Below, piece by piece: positions 49,519 through 61,606 of a stretch of DNA of 64,000 bases. A model generated the notes under the pieces. That model worked only from the letters and a program-made list of their open reading frames with translations, did not search any database and had not been told where the DNA came from. The number at the start of each line of letters is the position of its first letter. Position 1 is the stretch's first letter. Source of the DNA: Nemophila menziesii. Its lineage: Eukaryota; Streptophyta; Magnoliopsida; Boraginales; Hydrophyllaceae. The position numbers were made by a program, and so were the translations under genes. The stretch is from positions 1,984,001 to 2,048,000 of the forward strand of contig JARWIR010000051.1 in assembly GCA_029959085.1 (NCBI GenBank), read 5' to 3'.

Positions 49519-50203
49519 TTTTTTTTGTCGAAAGCTTATATAATTGATAGATAATAAAGAGTTTACAAAACACAATCACCCAATGCCACTAGAAGGCAAA
49601 TCACAGCATAAAAGATGAACTAACTAGGGAGAGGGGTGCGAGCCCCAGTTACCAAACAAAGAACCACTAAGGGTTTGTTTAGCAACCCAGTCAACCACAA
49701 AATTCCATTTACAAGAGACAAGGGAGAAAAAGGAATTACAAGATTCTGCACAACTATAAATGGACTTATACATATTACAACAATCATACTTAGTATAAGG
49801 AGTTCTAGAGATTAAAGGTTCCATGATGCTTGCATTATCATTCTCGATAGTAATAGAGTTATTAGGATAGCTTGTAGCAATTTTGCAACCCCAAAGGACA
49901 CCTTGCGCTTCAGCTTCAGCTACATTAGTTGTCTCAATCTTCTTAGACTCCCCAGCTATGAAATTACCAAAATGGTCCCTGATAACAAAACCAATTGCAC
50001 AACCAGTAGAAGAGTAAGAAGCGTCAGTATTAATTTTAAAACAATCCTTAATATGTGGTTTCCATTTATTCCTATTGTTATTCATATTTTTCTTGTTAAA
50101 CTTATTACCTTTCTTATTAGTAATAGGGACAGAACTAGCCTTATTAGACTGCAGATTTACGTCACTATTAGGTAAATTTATCAAATTACCTTTATCTTTG
50201 TCC
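49519..50203 (-). mobile_element. 5'-truncated LINE insertion (minus strand)
   Basis: It is flanked by a perfect 10-bp direct repeat TTTTCGACCC at 49509-49518 and 50204-50213. At the left the plus strand continues with a T run, i.e. the poly(A) tail of a minus-strand LINE. The body is the 3' end of LINE ORF2 (RNase H). This is a typical 5'-truncated target-primed insertion of about 0.69 kb. Confidence 0.8.
49624..50203 (-). pseudogene. LINE RNase H-like domain (RVT_3) fragment
   Basis: A 186-codon open frame from its first ATG at 50184 shows the RVT_3 fold: INTDASYSSTGCAIGFVIRD (first Asp), VAEAEAQGVLWG (Glu), ENDNASIMEPL (second Asp) and VVDWVAKQ (last Asp). All four acidic positions are present. 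Because it starts at the truncation point of a LINE insertion and has no promoter or upstream domains, I call it a fragment although the frame is open. Domestication cannot be excluded. Confidence 0.7.
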
Positions 50204-50213
50204 TTTTCGACCC

Positions 50214-50437
50214 AAGATAGAAAAGGTTGTTACTCTTCTATCTAAAAAATAATGTCCACCTTAATAAAAATGGTATCTCAAAAATAATGTCTACTTAAAA
50301 TTTCAAGACATATTTAAAATATCAAGACACTTTATTAGGAGTATTTTAGTAATGAGGAAGATAACAATTGTGTTTCTTAATTTGTGTGAAAAGCAAAGTG
50401 GACATTATTTTAAATGTATCACATTTTCTCAATAACA
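50214..50437. other. Non-coding spacer
   Basis: AT-rich, with AAAATAATGTC(C/T)AC repeated at 50247 and 50281. Nothing else is recognised. Confidence 0.5.
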
Positions 50438-50950
50438 TCGTGTCTCTTTCCTATTTATTTATTTTCACCCTCTTTTGTTAAATGCCGCAATAGAGTGACA
50501 CACATAAGATGTGAAATTAGGGTGAACCAAATTGGGGTGATATATATCAATACTTTTAAAGATTAAAAATCTTACATGTTCTCTCACTTTTTGGGCCCGA
50601 AAGAGAACCTTTAATAATAAAATCCATATCACCAAAATTATGGATATTCTTAAAAACTTGTCTAACCTCCCTTATTCGAATATATTTGGGTCACATTTTC
50701 TTTCTATGATAAGAAATTAGAGGAATTTTGTCTCAAGGAAGAGATATATTGTGACCAGAGAGCAAGAAACAATTGGTTATGATTAGGTGACGACAATTCA
50801 AAATATTGTCAAGCGGTAACCAAAGTTAGACGTATCCAGATTAATATTCTTCGCCTAATATTTTCTGATGAAAATTGAACAGACAATTTGGAATCTATCC
50901 ATAAAGAAATTGTTAATCACTATTCCAATATCTTTCAAATAGTAGGGGAT
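50438..50950 (+). repeat. Duplicated MITE plus LINE piece (copy of 57846-58355)
   Basis: 50438-50548 matches the right part of the MITE at 57768-57952. 50549-50950 matches the LINE start region at 57953-58355 at high identity. The match ends exactly where the minus-strand LTR begins at 50951, so the LTR element inserted into this LINE copy. Confidence 0.85.
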
Positions 50951-52456
50951 TGGTGTCGCCTAGGGTGTTATAAAAATATGATAAATAAACGCTGGAAACA
51001 ATGCACTAAAGCACCCTAGACAAGCACAGTGCTGCAAGTATTACATGACGTATGCAAGTTTTAATGATAAGTTAGATTTGTTCTCAGGGACTTAGTGTGT
51101 TATATGAATGAGCAGAAATAACGAGTAGGCATCAATTAATTAAAAGACAAGAAATAAAAGAGAATAATTCGAGATACTAAATTAAACTAAGGAAAAATAA
51201 AAGACAATAATCAAAAGATAAGAAATATGAGATGAGAAGTTTAGCTTAGGTTTTGCTAGTATGCACTAATCCTTCTAATTCTTTCTATCAAATCTAGTTA
51301 ATAAGGGAGATAATTAGCTCTTAGATACTTAGTCAGGATTCTAAATTCTCATACCTTAGACCTGGAGAGCAACTAAGGGGGCTACAGATACATCATGAGG
51401 CAGCCTAAACCTAGGGTAATCAAGCGCCACCAAGGCCCTAAGAAATTTAATTCCAAACATGATGATAGTGGTTAAATTATACCCTAATGAATATCTAGCT
51501 AGAATTAGCGTTGTCAAGATCAATATCGACACTAGACATTATATGGTGTTTCAATAATTAGACACCCAGTTAAGGTGAACATCTAAATACTATTAAGAAA
51601 GCCTAAACTGATCAGTTCTAGGACAGGCAATAATTCAAAACACATAAACAAATATATAGGTAAGAAGCTAATATCATATTAAAACATATAATTCCCAAAG
51701 AAACTTAGATAGAAAGAAAATAGAAGTCATAGTTTATACATGATGCAAAACCCAAGCTATGGGAAAATTAGTTCATACCTGAAGGAAATAAACTAAAAGG
51801 AATAATAAAAGACTTCATCTTGCTCTCTACAATAATTCTGATGATAATAACCCCAAGGACTAATTACTATGAGGCAAGGATGATTTACAAGTGATATAAG
51901 GGTGTATTTATAGGTGTATAGAACCCCTAATTCGTTTTCTTGAAGGAAAAGGTAAGTAGTGGACCCCTAGCCCAACTCAAATTCGTAACCCTAAAATATG
52001 AAATCAGGCCCGTTTTTGTTTTGGACGCATATGAGTAGTCGAAATTCATTGTCTCGGAAAGATCTTTAACTTTGCTCTTGACCGTTTCTCCAAATTCCCT
52101 ACCGATTTTGAGATATAAGCTGATTTGTGGTCATGGGTGGTGAAATTCAGATTTATGGCAGCTTTTCCTTTTCCATATTTTAGCTTTTCTTTCCTTATCT
52201 CCAATTTCCATGCTTATCTTCTTTCCATATCTCTTAGTATTTGACTTGGACTCTAATTAATCTCCATAATTATCTTTAAAGCTTCACACTAAATAAATAA
52301 TTAAACCCAATATGCTATAAAAATAATAATTTACTAAATCAAGACTAGAAATAGGAAAGTGTAACATTTCACAAGAAAATCGACTAGAAAGACTTCTAAA
52401 TCACTAAAAATGATGTCTCATCATAATATTAATTCATGACAAATGAGGAGACATCA
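50951..52456 (-). repeat. 3' LTR of the truncated minus-strand element
   Basis: On the minus strand it starts TGATGTCTCCTCATTTG and ends with the complement of TGGTGTCGCC. It aligns along its length with 59822-61352. A TATA-like stretch, TATTTATA on plus, lies at 51905-51912. Confidence 0.9.
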
Positions 52457-53717
52457 AGACCCCCAACTCAAAGTTGTATCGTCCCGATACAATAAAGATA
52501 AAAACAAAGGGAAGTCTCTAAATACACACCTAGGTTACTTTTAATACAATGGGAAGAACATAGCAGAATATATAGAATAGACATAAAGCAAATACGTAGA
52601 AAATTTCATGTAAAAATATTCATAAACTACATACCTGTACACTTCTCATATCCATAGTCAACACGGTTTGAATTCAAGATCAGATTAGTTTTGCAATGTA
52701 AGAAGGATTGGGACTTTACTCAATTCACCAAGGAAGCTATAGATTGTTCATTTAACTTCACTAGTATTCAAAGATCCCTTTAACTACTCTCTATTGGCTC
52801 AATCACTTCTCGATTACATAGCAAAGAATCAAAAGGTCTTGAAGGTTGTAATTTAGGCTTAGGGACGGTATGATAGTATATTTGGATAATTTAGAGTGAG
52901 CTTGTGGCTCTCTCCTCATTAGCCATCAACGAATCTCCCTAGAGCTTGAGTTACTCTTATAAAACGTTTCTCACTCAACCCAATGATTTCTTTGATGCAC
53001 AAAGTAGCATCCCCAATAACCAAATTAAAGCATAAGATGTTCACATAAAAATTCCTCTTTGCCGGTCCGAATATATATTCTTTTCAAATCATTTTTTTTT
53101 TGTATAGACATGACTCTCTTTTTGATGTTCAAGATATCACGCTATTTTTTCATAATTTATGCCATTTCATAACTTTAGCTCGTAGCTTCTTTTTCATTCA
53201 CTATTACCCCGGCAAAGGGTTACAATATAAACTTGTGAATCATCAATATAATAACAGAGCACAATTAATAAGCTCAAAAATCCCATTCCAATAACAATTC
53301 CCATAATGGTGGACCCACCACCCCAAACTCAAGCTCTAAAACAATTGTCTATGCATCGCGATTCGAGTGCGGGTCATATGGAAAAGTCCTATAATCTAAA
53401 GGGATATGGCTTATAACGTGTTTAAATAAAAGACTTTAGAAAGGCTATAAGGGACTGAGAAGGATATAAAATATAAATCAAATAACATGGTGAGAAGGTA
53501 TAAAAAGGCTTCAAGTGGCTTCAATATGAAAGAACTGCCTTAATCATTTTCTACACCATGTAATTTCGTTATTTTCTTACCTTTAGCACTTTCATCAAAT
53601 TGGTTTGTCAACTAGCTTGGATCTCACGACCTACACACTTCTCAAGGATCCCTGAGATCGAACATACTTTCTATCGCATTGCTTACTAATCTTTTCTTTA
53701 CTATCAATAATGAATTT
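50951..53717 (-). mobile_element. Truncated Athila-type element, 3' part, minus strand
   Basis: A complete LTR (50951-52456, 1,506 bp) is followed, on the minus strand's 5' side, by about 1.26 kb of 3' internal sequence with the PPT complement at 52457 and a CACCCCAAACTCAAG motif at 53322-53336. The latter is the complement of the TTGAGTTTGGGGT repeats of the intact element. The internal part aligns with 38.9-40.07 kb. It stops at 53717 where duplicated CDPK sequence starts, so gag-pol, the second ORF and the other LTR are missing. The LTR is the same subfamily as the one at 59822. Confidence 0.85.
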
Positions 53718-54006
53718 ATTGATAATAATAATGAAGAAGTTATTAATGCGATTATTCAAGATGTAGATACAAACAAGGTGAGTAATTAAACTAACTATAA
53801 TTATATGGAATTTTGTTATTATTTGATTATTAAAATATTGAATAAAAATGCAGGATGGGTGTATAAGTTATGAAGAGTTTGTTGCAATGATGAAGGCAAG
53901 TACAGATTGGAGAAAAGCATCTAGACAATATTCAAGAGAAAGATATAATAATTTGAGTTTGAAATTGTTTACAGATGGATCATTACAACTCAAAAATGAA
54001 GCTTAG
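53718..54006 (+). pseudogene. CDPK 3' fragment (end of exon 5, last intron, exon 6)
   Basis: This holds the end of exon 5 (to 53777), a GT-AG intron and exon 6 to the TAG at 54004-54006. It encodes part of the last EF-hand and the [19 protein letters not shown] tail. The kinase domain and first EF-hands are absent, so it cannot be functional. Compared with 17281-17569 there are few substitutions (for example Gly-to-Ser in GTDWRK). Confidence 0.95.
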
Positions 54007-54333
54007 ATTATTCATTTCAATTTTCTTTTTCTTTTTTGTCTCCTCATTTCACTCCTTTGTGTTTGTGAAGATCCCTTTTTCTAAGGGATAGTTTTAGATC
54101 TTAGTAAAGGAGTCTCCTTCGTGAAGTGCGATTTAAATTGTTTGAAATGAGATTTCTCAATTTATTCTTTGTAAATATTAAATAACATGTGAGTCACAAA
54201 GCAAAGCTCTTATCATCAATAGTGAAAAATCAAATCAAATATTGTTGAAGTTTCTTATTCTTTTCTTTTTCTTATAACTATTCGATGAGTATTCACGCAA
54301 TATAATAATCAAGTTAACAAGTGTTTTTTTTTT

Positions 54334-56165
54334 TCACCAAAAATCCTTACAAGAGCAAAATCCATTAACAAATTTATGAAATCGAATCCGATCTCTAACA
54401 ACAATTTCTCGATTATACAATCGACTAATAATCTTAGTAACTTCATGACAATCCGTACAAACTCGAAGATTCTTCACAATTCTAATAACTCCCGGTGCTT
54501 TAACCTTTAATAAACCAAACGCAATAGCTAATCTTTCACTATGCTCATATAACGCACTCACGTTCTCATTATCACCCATATTACTCAAAACTTTCGAAAT
54601 CCAAGGCTCATGTTCTTCATTACTCACACGTTCCGATATTTCTTGTAATAACATTCTTATTTCCTTCACTTCAGGGTGAGACCAATCACCCATTACAAAT
54701 TCATGTACATACCCATCGATTTCAATTGAGCTACAACCCGGTACATTTTTAATACCTTTATCTTTCATTTGACTTCTTATGTAACTCATTTTTACCCATT
54801 CAGATCTCGAAGCATACATACTTGATAATAAGATATAGTTTTCTGCATTAAACGGCTCTAATTGAAATAGCTGCTCTGCAGCTATTTCACCTTTTTGTAA
54901 CAATTTGTTTCTTTTGCATGCCACTAATAATGTTCGCCAAATCGCTGGGTTTGGTAAAATTGGCATATTTTCTACAAATTTATAAGCTTCTTCAATTTGA
55001 TTAGCGCGACAAAATAAATCAACCATGCAACTATAATGCTCCATTGTACGTACCATTCCCCACTTAAACATGTTATACCAATATCTTTTACCTTCCGAAA
55101 CTAACCCTCTATGTGCACATGCTGATAATACACCAATTAGTGTTACATGATTAGGCTCCACCTGGAAAAATTTAAATAATTTTATCAAAGGAAAAATTAA
55201 TTATAAGTGGTTAAATAATAAATATTACGTACCTTTGCTTCGCCCATTTGACTAAAAGTCAACAATGCTTCTTCGGCTCGACCATGTATAGCTAATCCGA
55301 TGATTAAAGAGCTCCATGCTTTTGCATCTTTAACAGGCATTGCATAGAAAACGTCTTTTGCTTTGTCTATACAACCACATTTAGCGTACATATTGACTAA
55401 AGCGGTACTAAGTTCAAGGTCGTTATTAATTATGTTATTATTCTTATTTATGTAAGCATGGACCCACTTTCCTAAATCCAAAGCTCCACACATCGCACAT
55501 GCGGAGACTACTCCTACTAAAGTCATTTCATTAGGAGTTACTCCTGATTTTTGCATTTCCCTGAACATACTAAAAGCTTCATTCACCATACCTACTTTAC
55601 TGTACCCATTAATCATTGAACTCCAAGCTACAACGTTTTTGTCAGACATTTTGTCAAACACTTTCCTGCTCATTTCAATCTCGTCGCATTTTGCGTAGAA
55701 ATTTAATAACGAAGTTTGGATGAAATTTGAGGAATATCCAGATTGTATTACGTGTTTGTGAAGTTGTTGGCCTTCCTTGAAGGCCAACAAAACTGCACAA
55801 GCTTTAAGCACGAATGCTAAGGTAAACATGTTTGGGCTTGGGTAGTTTTTCTGAAGCAAATTCTTGAAAAGATATAATGGTTCTGAAGATAAGTATGATG
55901 TTTGTTGTTGTATAAGGCCACGAATAATGGAGTTAAAGGAGAATATTGATGGATTAGGGATTTGGGTAAATACGGCTTTAGCGTAGACGATGTTACCGAA
56001 AGGGGAAAGTGCAGCGAAGGTGGCGATTCTGGAGAGGGTAAAGGAGAGGGAAGGTGTAGGGAGGTTTGGGTGGGTGATGATATGGGAATGGATTTGATGA
56101 AGGATTCTCATGTTCGGACATTTTTTGATAAGGGTAACAACTCGTTCTTCTTCTTCCTCCAGCAT
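54334..56165 (-). CDS. PLS-class PPR protein with DYW domain, copy 2
   Basis: Exon 1 runs 56165-55233, a 71-bp phase-0 intron 55232-55162, and exon 2 55161-54334, giving 586 residues. It is the duplicate of the gene at 17874-19654. Exon 2 differs from copy 1 by roughly 18 of 275 residues, with no stop or frameshift. One codon is missing in exon 1 (SSNFIQTSLL against SSNIYVQTSLL). The PG box, HSE, CTDCHE and the terminal CSCKDFW are retained, so editing-factor function is plausible. The start ATG (MLEEEEERVV) is AAG in copy 1. In another frame an ATG at 56299 leads a Ser/Pro-rich stretch, which could be a lost targeting peptide, but this is weak. Confidence 0.85.
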
Positions 56166-56225
56166 TGAATTCTTGTTTGTTTCTGATTTTGGAGGGTAAA
56201 CGAGTAAGTAGTTGAAGCTAGGGGT

Positions 56226-57767
56226 GAGCAAGAATTTGGGTTTGGGTAATTGGGATAAAAAGGGGATAAAAAAAAAGAGATATTGGGTATTTTTAACATT
56301 GGCTTAATGTTAATTTGGGCCTACCATTTGAAAAACTGGACCCATCCAAATACCACCGGGCCTCTCTTTGGCTTCTTAACACTCGGGTCCAACCCGACAC
56401 TGTTCATCAATAAAATAAAATAAAAACTAATATATAACGTGAATTATCCGAAAAGTCATTCATTTGGTATTCATTTGATTACTACAAATCTATGCATTAA
56501 TGGCTCCAAAGTGATACTCAACTTTCCAAGCTCGTCCTTTAATTTTGCACATCTTCTTCCTCCTTTCGATACTGTTATGTCTCCTAAAACCATCAAAAGA
56601 GTTGCATCTGCGGCTGTTAAATATGTCCTTCTTTTTGAAAATGGTGAAGCAAAAGTGGAAGGAGAGTAGGTAATTGATTACTTATCTTCAAATCTCTTTG
56701 CGGGTAAGAATAAAAGTAGGCGTTTATTATTAGTTATGTCTATGCATATTTTCTATGACTAGGTGATTGATTGTGATAGAGATTTTATTTGGTTTTTTGG
56801 TTATTCTATTGTATAATCTTTTATTTAACCGTGGTTATCTTGATCAATGTCTCCTCTTCGTGTTGCTCATGTGTGCTTGATATCATATTAATCAGCCGAA
56901 GGTCTTGTATTTTAATTATTGAAGTTTGGAAGTTAATCCGGTTGTGTATCCATGGGTGAATCGTAAAATTTTTGAGTTCTTCTACATGCATGCACATTTG
57001 TTTTTAACTCTAAGTTGTCTAATGCATTTACAACTTCAAATGCCATTTTTGAGTTTCAATTATATGCGTTACTTAGAACATGTCACTGGCTAAGTTTGAT
57101 AATTGTAGAGTTATGAGCACTCATAGGTGATTACAGATAAAAATCTTCTTTTGTTAACTTTTGTGGTTTACTTCATTCAAAGATCATTGGTTAATAATTT
57201 TTTTTAGTGAAGGTGTTTCTCAAGATTAAGATAATTAATGGTTTAATTAAATTAATGAACTGAATGTGTTAGCCCCAAAAAACGTCTATGTGTTAGTTTT
57301 AAAATTATTTTTATTTACGATAATAATTAAAAAATTCAATTTATTCTCAATCTTGCTGTTTCCTTTATTCCAGATGGAATGTTCATGTCATTTATTTCTA
57401 TTGTAACTTGTTAAGATGAAACAAATGTCAGGTTTTTCTAGTTGTAATTCTCTTGAAAAAGAATTTTTGAGAAAGTACAATAACAGTAAATTAGGAGACA
57501 AGCGAGTGACCAAATTAAAAATATTATGGATAGAGCGCTCTTTAATCATGAGTGGTTCTCTAAATTTTCACAAACCTGATTTGCCCTTCTCGTGGCTATT
57601 AGGTTGAAATATTCAGATTACATAAGAAACTAAAACGTTTCTATTTTGAAAAAAACTGAACGAAGGACCATACATGTAATTCCATTATAATCCAAACTTT
57701 GTTAGGTTATGTTCTAAGATTATAGGAAAATGGATCACTAGATTTGCTTTAAAGACCGAGTAAAGAT
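56226..57767. other. Gene-poor region upstream of PPR copy 2
   Basis: 56219-56411 begins TAGGGGTGAGCA and ends near CACTGTTCATC with AACCCGA/TTGGGTTT phrases, suggesting a degraded hAT MITE without a clear TSD. A 76-codon frame at 56439-56669 (MSPKTIKRVASAAVKYVLLF) and a 63-codon frame at 57416-57607 are not recognised. The rest is AT-rich. Confidence 0.4.
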
Positions 57768-57952
57768 ATATATATATATATATCACCTCTTTTTGTTTAA
57801 CCCCTATATCACCTCCTATGTGGAGGTTTAAACACCAATAAAAATCGTGTCTCTTTCCTATTTATTTATTTTCTCTCTCTTTTGTTTAATGCCACATAGA
57901 GTGACACATAGGAGATGAAATTAGGATGAAGCAAATATGGGGTGATATATAT
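57768..57952 (+). mobile_element. Small MITE with ATATATCACC termini (copy c)
   Basis: It begins in a (TA)n run with TATATATATCACC and ends GGTGATATATATC. The interior has TGGAGGTTTAAACACCAAT and TTTAATGCCACAT. Its right half is repeated at 50438-50548 and its full length, inverted, at 49310-49480. Confidence 0.6.
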
Positions 57953-59821
57953 CAATACTTTTAAAGATTAAAAATCTTACATGTTCTCTCACTTCCTGGG
58001 CCCGAAAGAGAACCCTTAATAATAAAATTCATATCACCAAAATTATGGATTTTCTTAAAAACCTGTCTAACCTCCCTTATTCGAAGATATTTGGGACATA
58101 TTCTCTTTCTATGCAAAGAAAGTAGAGGAATTTTGTCTCAAGGAAGAGATATATTGTGATCAGAGAGCAAGAAACAACTGGTTAAGATTAGGAGACGACA
58201 ATTCCAAAATATTGTCAAGCGGTTATCAAAGTTAGACGTATTCAGATTAATATTCTTCGCCTAAAATTATCTGATGGAAATTGGGTAGACAATTTCGAAT
58301 CTATCCGTAAAGAAATTGTTAATCACTATTTCAATATCTTTCAAAATGGTAGGGGAACAAGACTTTACAAACATTCTGAGTTACGTCCATGCTAATGTTA
58401 ATGAGGACATGGAATTAAATCTCCTAAAACCCGTAACTATAAAAGAATTCAATAAACCGTTTGGAATAAACCCTGATGAATCCCCAATATCGGTTGGCTA
58501 TGCGAGAGTTTTCTTCTGGAACGAATGAGAAACGATAAAATTTTACATCCTAAGGTTCGCCCAAGACCTAATAATGAACAATAGTGATTTAAGCCTTATA
58601 AATTGCTCAATCATTACGTTAATCCCTAAAGTGGAAACCCCTGATAATATTGGTCAACTATGACATATAAGTTGTGTAAAATTCATCTATAAGGTTATAC
58701 TTGTGAACCTTTCTTCAAGACCTAAACCTTTGATGAATATTTGTGTACATGAAGCACAATCGTTGTTCATCTCCGGGTGCTCTATTCATGAAAAATATCA
58801 TTTTAGCCGATGAGGTGGTCCACAACCTTAAGAATAAAAGGACTTATAATCAATATCATGCAGCTATTAAAGCAGATATTTCTAAAGGCTATGAGAGGAA
58901 GAAATGAGATTTCCTAGAAGCTTTGCTCCTTAAGATTGGATTCCATGAAAAGTGGGTAAGTTGGATATAATTTGTGTTAGGAACATCTCATATGAAGTTT
59001 TGGTAAATGGGGTTGTGTGCCCTATTGTCAAACTGACTAGAGTACTATGCCATCCACTCCCCCTTATTTGTTTTGTTTAATAACATACACTCTTTCCTCC
59101 ATCATTATTGAAAAGGAAAGAAGTGGACTTCTTAAAGCTTTTCGTATAGCTAGAAAATATCCCATAGTCTCTCACATACTCTTTGCTGATGAAAGTCTTT
59201 TCTTTGTGGAAGTAGGCGAGAACAATTTGACTATGTTTAACAATATACTCTATTAGTCTGGATTGGTTTCGGGTCAAGTTATTAACCTAGATAAGAACAG
59301 ATTTTCGTTTAGAAAAAACACATCCGACTCACGTTACAACCTACATTTCGAATGTCTAAAATACGCGTAACTTGGTCTATCTGGGAAAGTACGTAGGTCT
59401 TTACTCTGATTGGGGAAAATCAAAAGTAAAGGCCTTAGGCCCGCTAAACAAAAAAGTGAGGAAACTAATGGCGTCTTGGCATAATTATTTTCTCTATAAG
59501 AGTGGCAATGAAGTATTATTAAAATCTGTTATTAATATTATTCTGAACCACTTGCTTAAGGCTTTACATCTCAATTAGCTAATCACTTGGCTTATGCAGC
59601 AGCTAACTTCTTTTGGTATGATAAAAATAATACAAAAATTCACTTGTCCTTTTGGAATGTTCTCTCTAAACCTAAGAAGGCTAAATGTCTAGGCCTTAAG
59701 GACTTTCATATCATGATTATAGCGTTACTCACTTCTAATGCGTGGAATATCTTCAATCGCCAATAGTCAATACTCTTTAGAATGTTGAGAGGTAAATACT
59801 TTCATAACTCTAATTTTATAG
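57953..59821 (+). pseudogene. LINE fragment with RT pieces
   Basis: Frames spell a decayed LINE ORF2: a connector (VNEDMELNLLKPVTIKEFNK near 58410), a GYARVFFW phrase matching the GYxSxFF motif, RT pieces near 58.6-58.9 kb, FADESLFFV in the catalytic FADD position near 59180, and LGKYVGL near 59380. Stops and shifts are common. It is cut off at 59822 by the LTR of the next element. Its first 400 bp are duplicated at 50549-50950. Confidence 0.75.
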
Positions 59822-61352
59822 TGATGTCTCCTCATTTGTGATAGATTAATGTTAGGATGAGACATAATTTTAAGTGATTTAGAAGTCAATAATGTCGATT
59901 TTCTTGAGTTTTAGTGAACTTTCCTATTTTGAGTCTTGATTTGTAGAATTATTATTTTTAGAGCATATTGGGTTTAATTGTTTATTTAGTGTGTAGCTTT
60001 AAAGATAATTATGGAGCTTAATTAGAGTCCAAGTCAAAGATTACAACTTATGGAAAGAGATTTGCATGGTAATTGGAGATAAGGAAACAAAAGCTAAAAA
60101 GATGGAAAAGGAAAAGCTGCCTAAATCTGGGATTCTGCATACACGTCCAAAGATATGCGTTTCTACCTAAGAAATAGGCCGAATCTGGTGATTTCCTTTT
60201 ATAGGGTCAAGATAATTCTGTTGCCCTTCTTTTGGTATCTTATGGAGCTCAAACCGACCAATAACGAAGAAGATATGCTCAAAACGGTACAGCATTGTTT
60301 ATCTTTATTTCCATACGAATTTGAGTTGGGCTAAAAGTCCATTACCTCAACTCTTCCTCAAGAAAACGAATTAGCTCTTCCAAACACCTATAAATATACC
60401 CTTATATCACTTGTAAATTAATCCTTGTCTCATAGTAATTAGTTCTTAAGGTTTTATTCTTCCAATTTATTGTAGAGAGCAAGATGATGTCTTTTGTAAT
60501 TTCTTTTAGTTTATTTCCATCAGGTATGAACTAAACTCCCCATAGCTTGGGTTTTGCATATGTATAATCTATGAATTCTAATTCTTCTATCTAAGTTTCT
60601 TTGGGAATTATATGTTTTAATCTGATATTAGCTTCTTACTTAATATTTGTTTATGTGTTTTGATTTAATGTCTTTCCTAGAACTGATCACTTTAGGATTG
60701 TTTTAATAGTAGTTAATGGTCTCCTTGACAGGGTGTTTAACTATTGAACAACCACATAATGTCTAGTGTCGATAGTAGTTCTGACAAAACATGCTTCTAA
60801 CTAGATAGTCATTAGGGTTTGTTTTAATCACCATATCACCAATTGATTGTAGTGTGCTGGATAGGGCCTTAGTGGCGTTTGATAACCCTATTTGAGTCCT
60901 CGTCTTGGTTGTGCCGTAGCCCCCTTAGTCGCTCTCAAGGTCTAAGATTGGGGAATTTAGAATCCTGACTAAGTATACCAAGAGCTAATATTCTCCCTTA
61001 TTAACTAGATTTATAGATAGGATTAGAAGGATTAGTGCATACTAGCAAAACCTGAGCTATACTTCTCATCTCATATTTCTTATCTTTCACTTTATTGTCT
61101 CTTATTTTCTTAGTTTTAATTGCTTAATTTCGAAATCTGTTCCCTTTACTTTTCTGTCTTTAATTATTTACTTCTTACTCGTTATTCTTACTCACGCGAT
61201 TAACACACTTAAGTCCCTGAGAACGAACTCTATTTATCATTAAAACTTGCATACGTCCTGTAATACTTGCAGTACTGTGCCTGTCTAGGGTGAGAATGCG
61301 TAGTTTCTTGGTCTTATTTTGTATTAATTTTATCACACCCTAGGCGACACCA
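59822..61352 (+). repeat. 5' LTR of the right-hand Athila-type element
   Basis: TGATGTCTCC...GCGACACCA, 1,531 bp. A TATA-like CTATAAATA lies at about 60388. It aligns with the complement of 50951-52456 with visible substitutions and indels. Confidence 0.9.
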
Positions 61353-61358
61353 AGTTTT

Positions 61359-61377
61359 TGGCGCCGCTGCCGGGGAC
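61359..61377 (+). other. Primer-binding site (tRNA-Asp type)
   Basis: TGGCGCCGCTGCCGGGGAC, identical to the site at 30362-30380 and at the same distance from the LTR end. Confidence 0.85.
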
Positions 61378-61606
61378 TTGTGTCTCGTTAGCGTGTGGGT
61401 TATCTATTTCGAGTAGTAGTTTTTAATTAGTTTTTACTTTTCAGTTTTTAGTTTAGTTTTTATTTTTCCAGATTTACGCTTGTGGTTTGCTTTAGTCTTT
61501 TTCAGGTTTCACAGTGTTTAATTCTTGGCCTCCTTTATCGGAGCCTGAGAGGAGCTTCAGACCTTACAACAAACGAGTTCGTGAGGAAAGAGCCTTAAGA
61601 AGATCA

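Larger units (their letters stand above)
53718..56225. repeat. Segmental duplication, copy 2 (CDPK tail + PPR)
   Basis: It matches 17281-19765 through CDPK exon 5 end, intron, exon 6, the 3' region and the whole PPR gene. The left junction is with internal retrotransposon sequence; the right junction lies just before a TAGGGGTGAGCA sequence. Confidence 0.9.

Noticed and set aside
53718..54006. A second functional CDPK gene
   Set aside because: Only the last EF-hand part and tail are present; the kinase domain is missing.
56166..56231. Extending PPR copy 2 to an upstream TTG codon
   Set aside because: The frame is open but has no ATG until 56165, which begins MLEEEEERVV.
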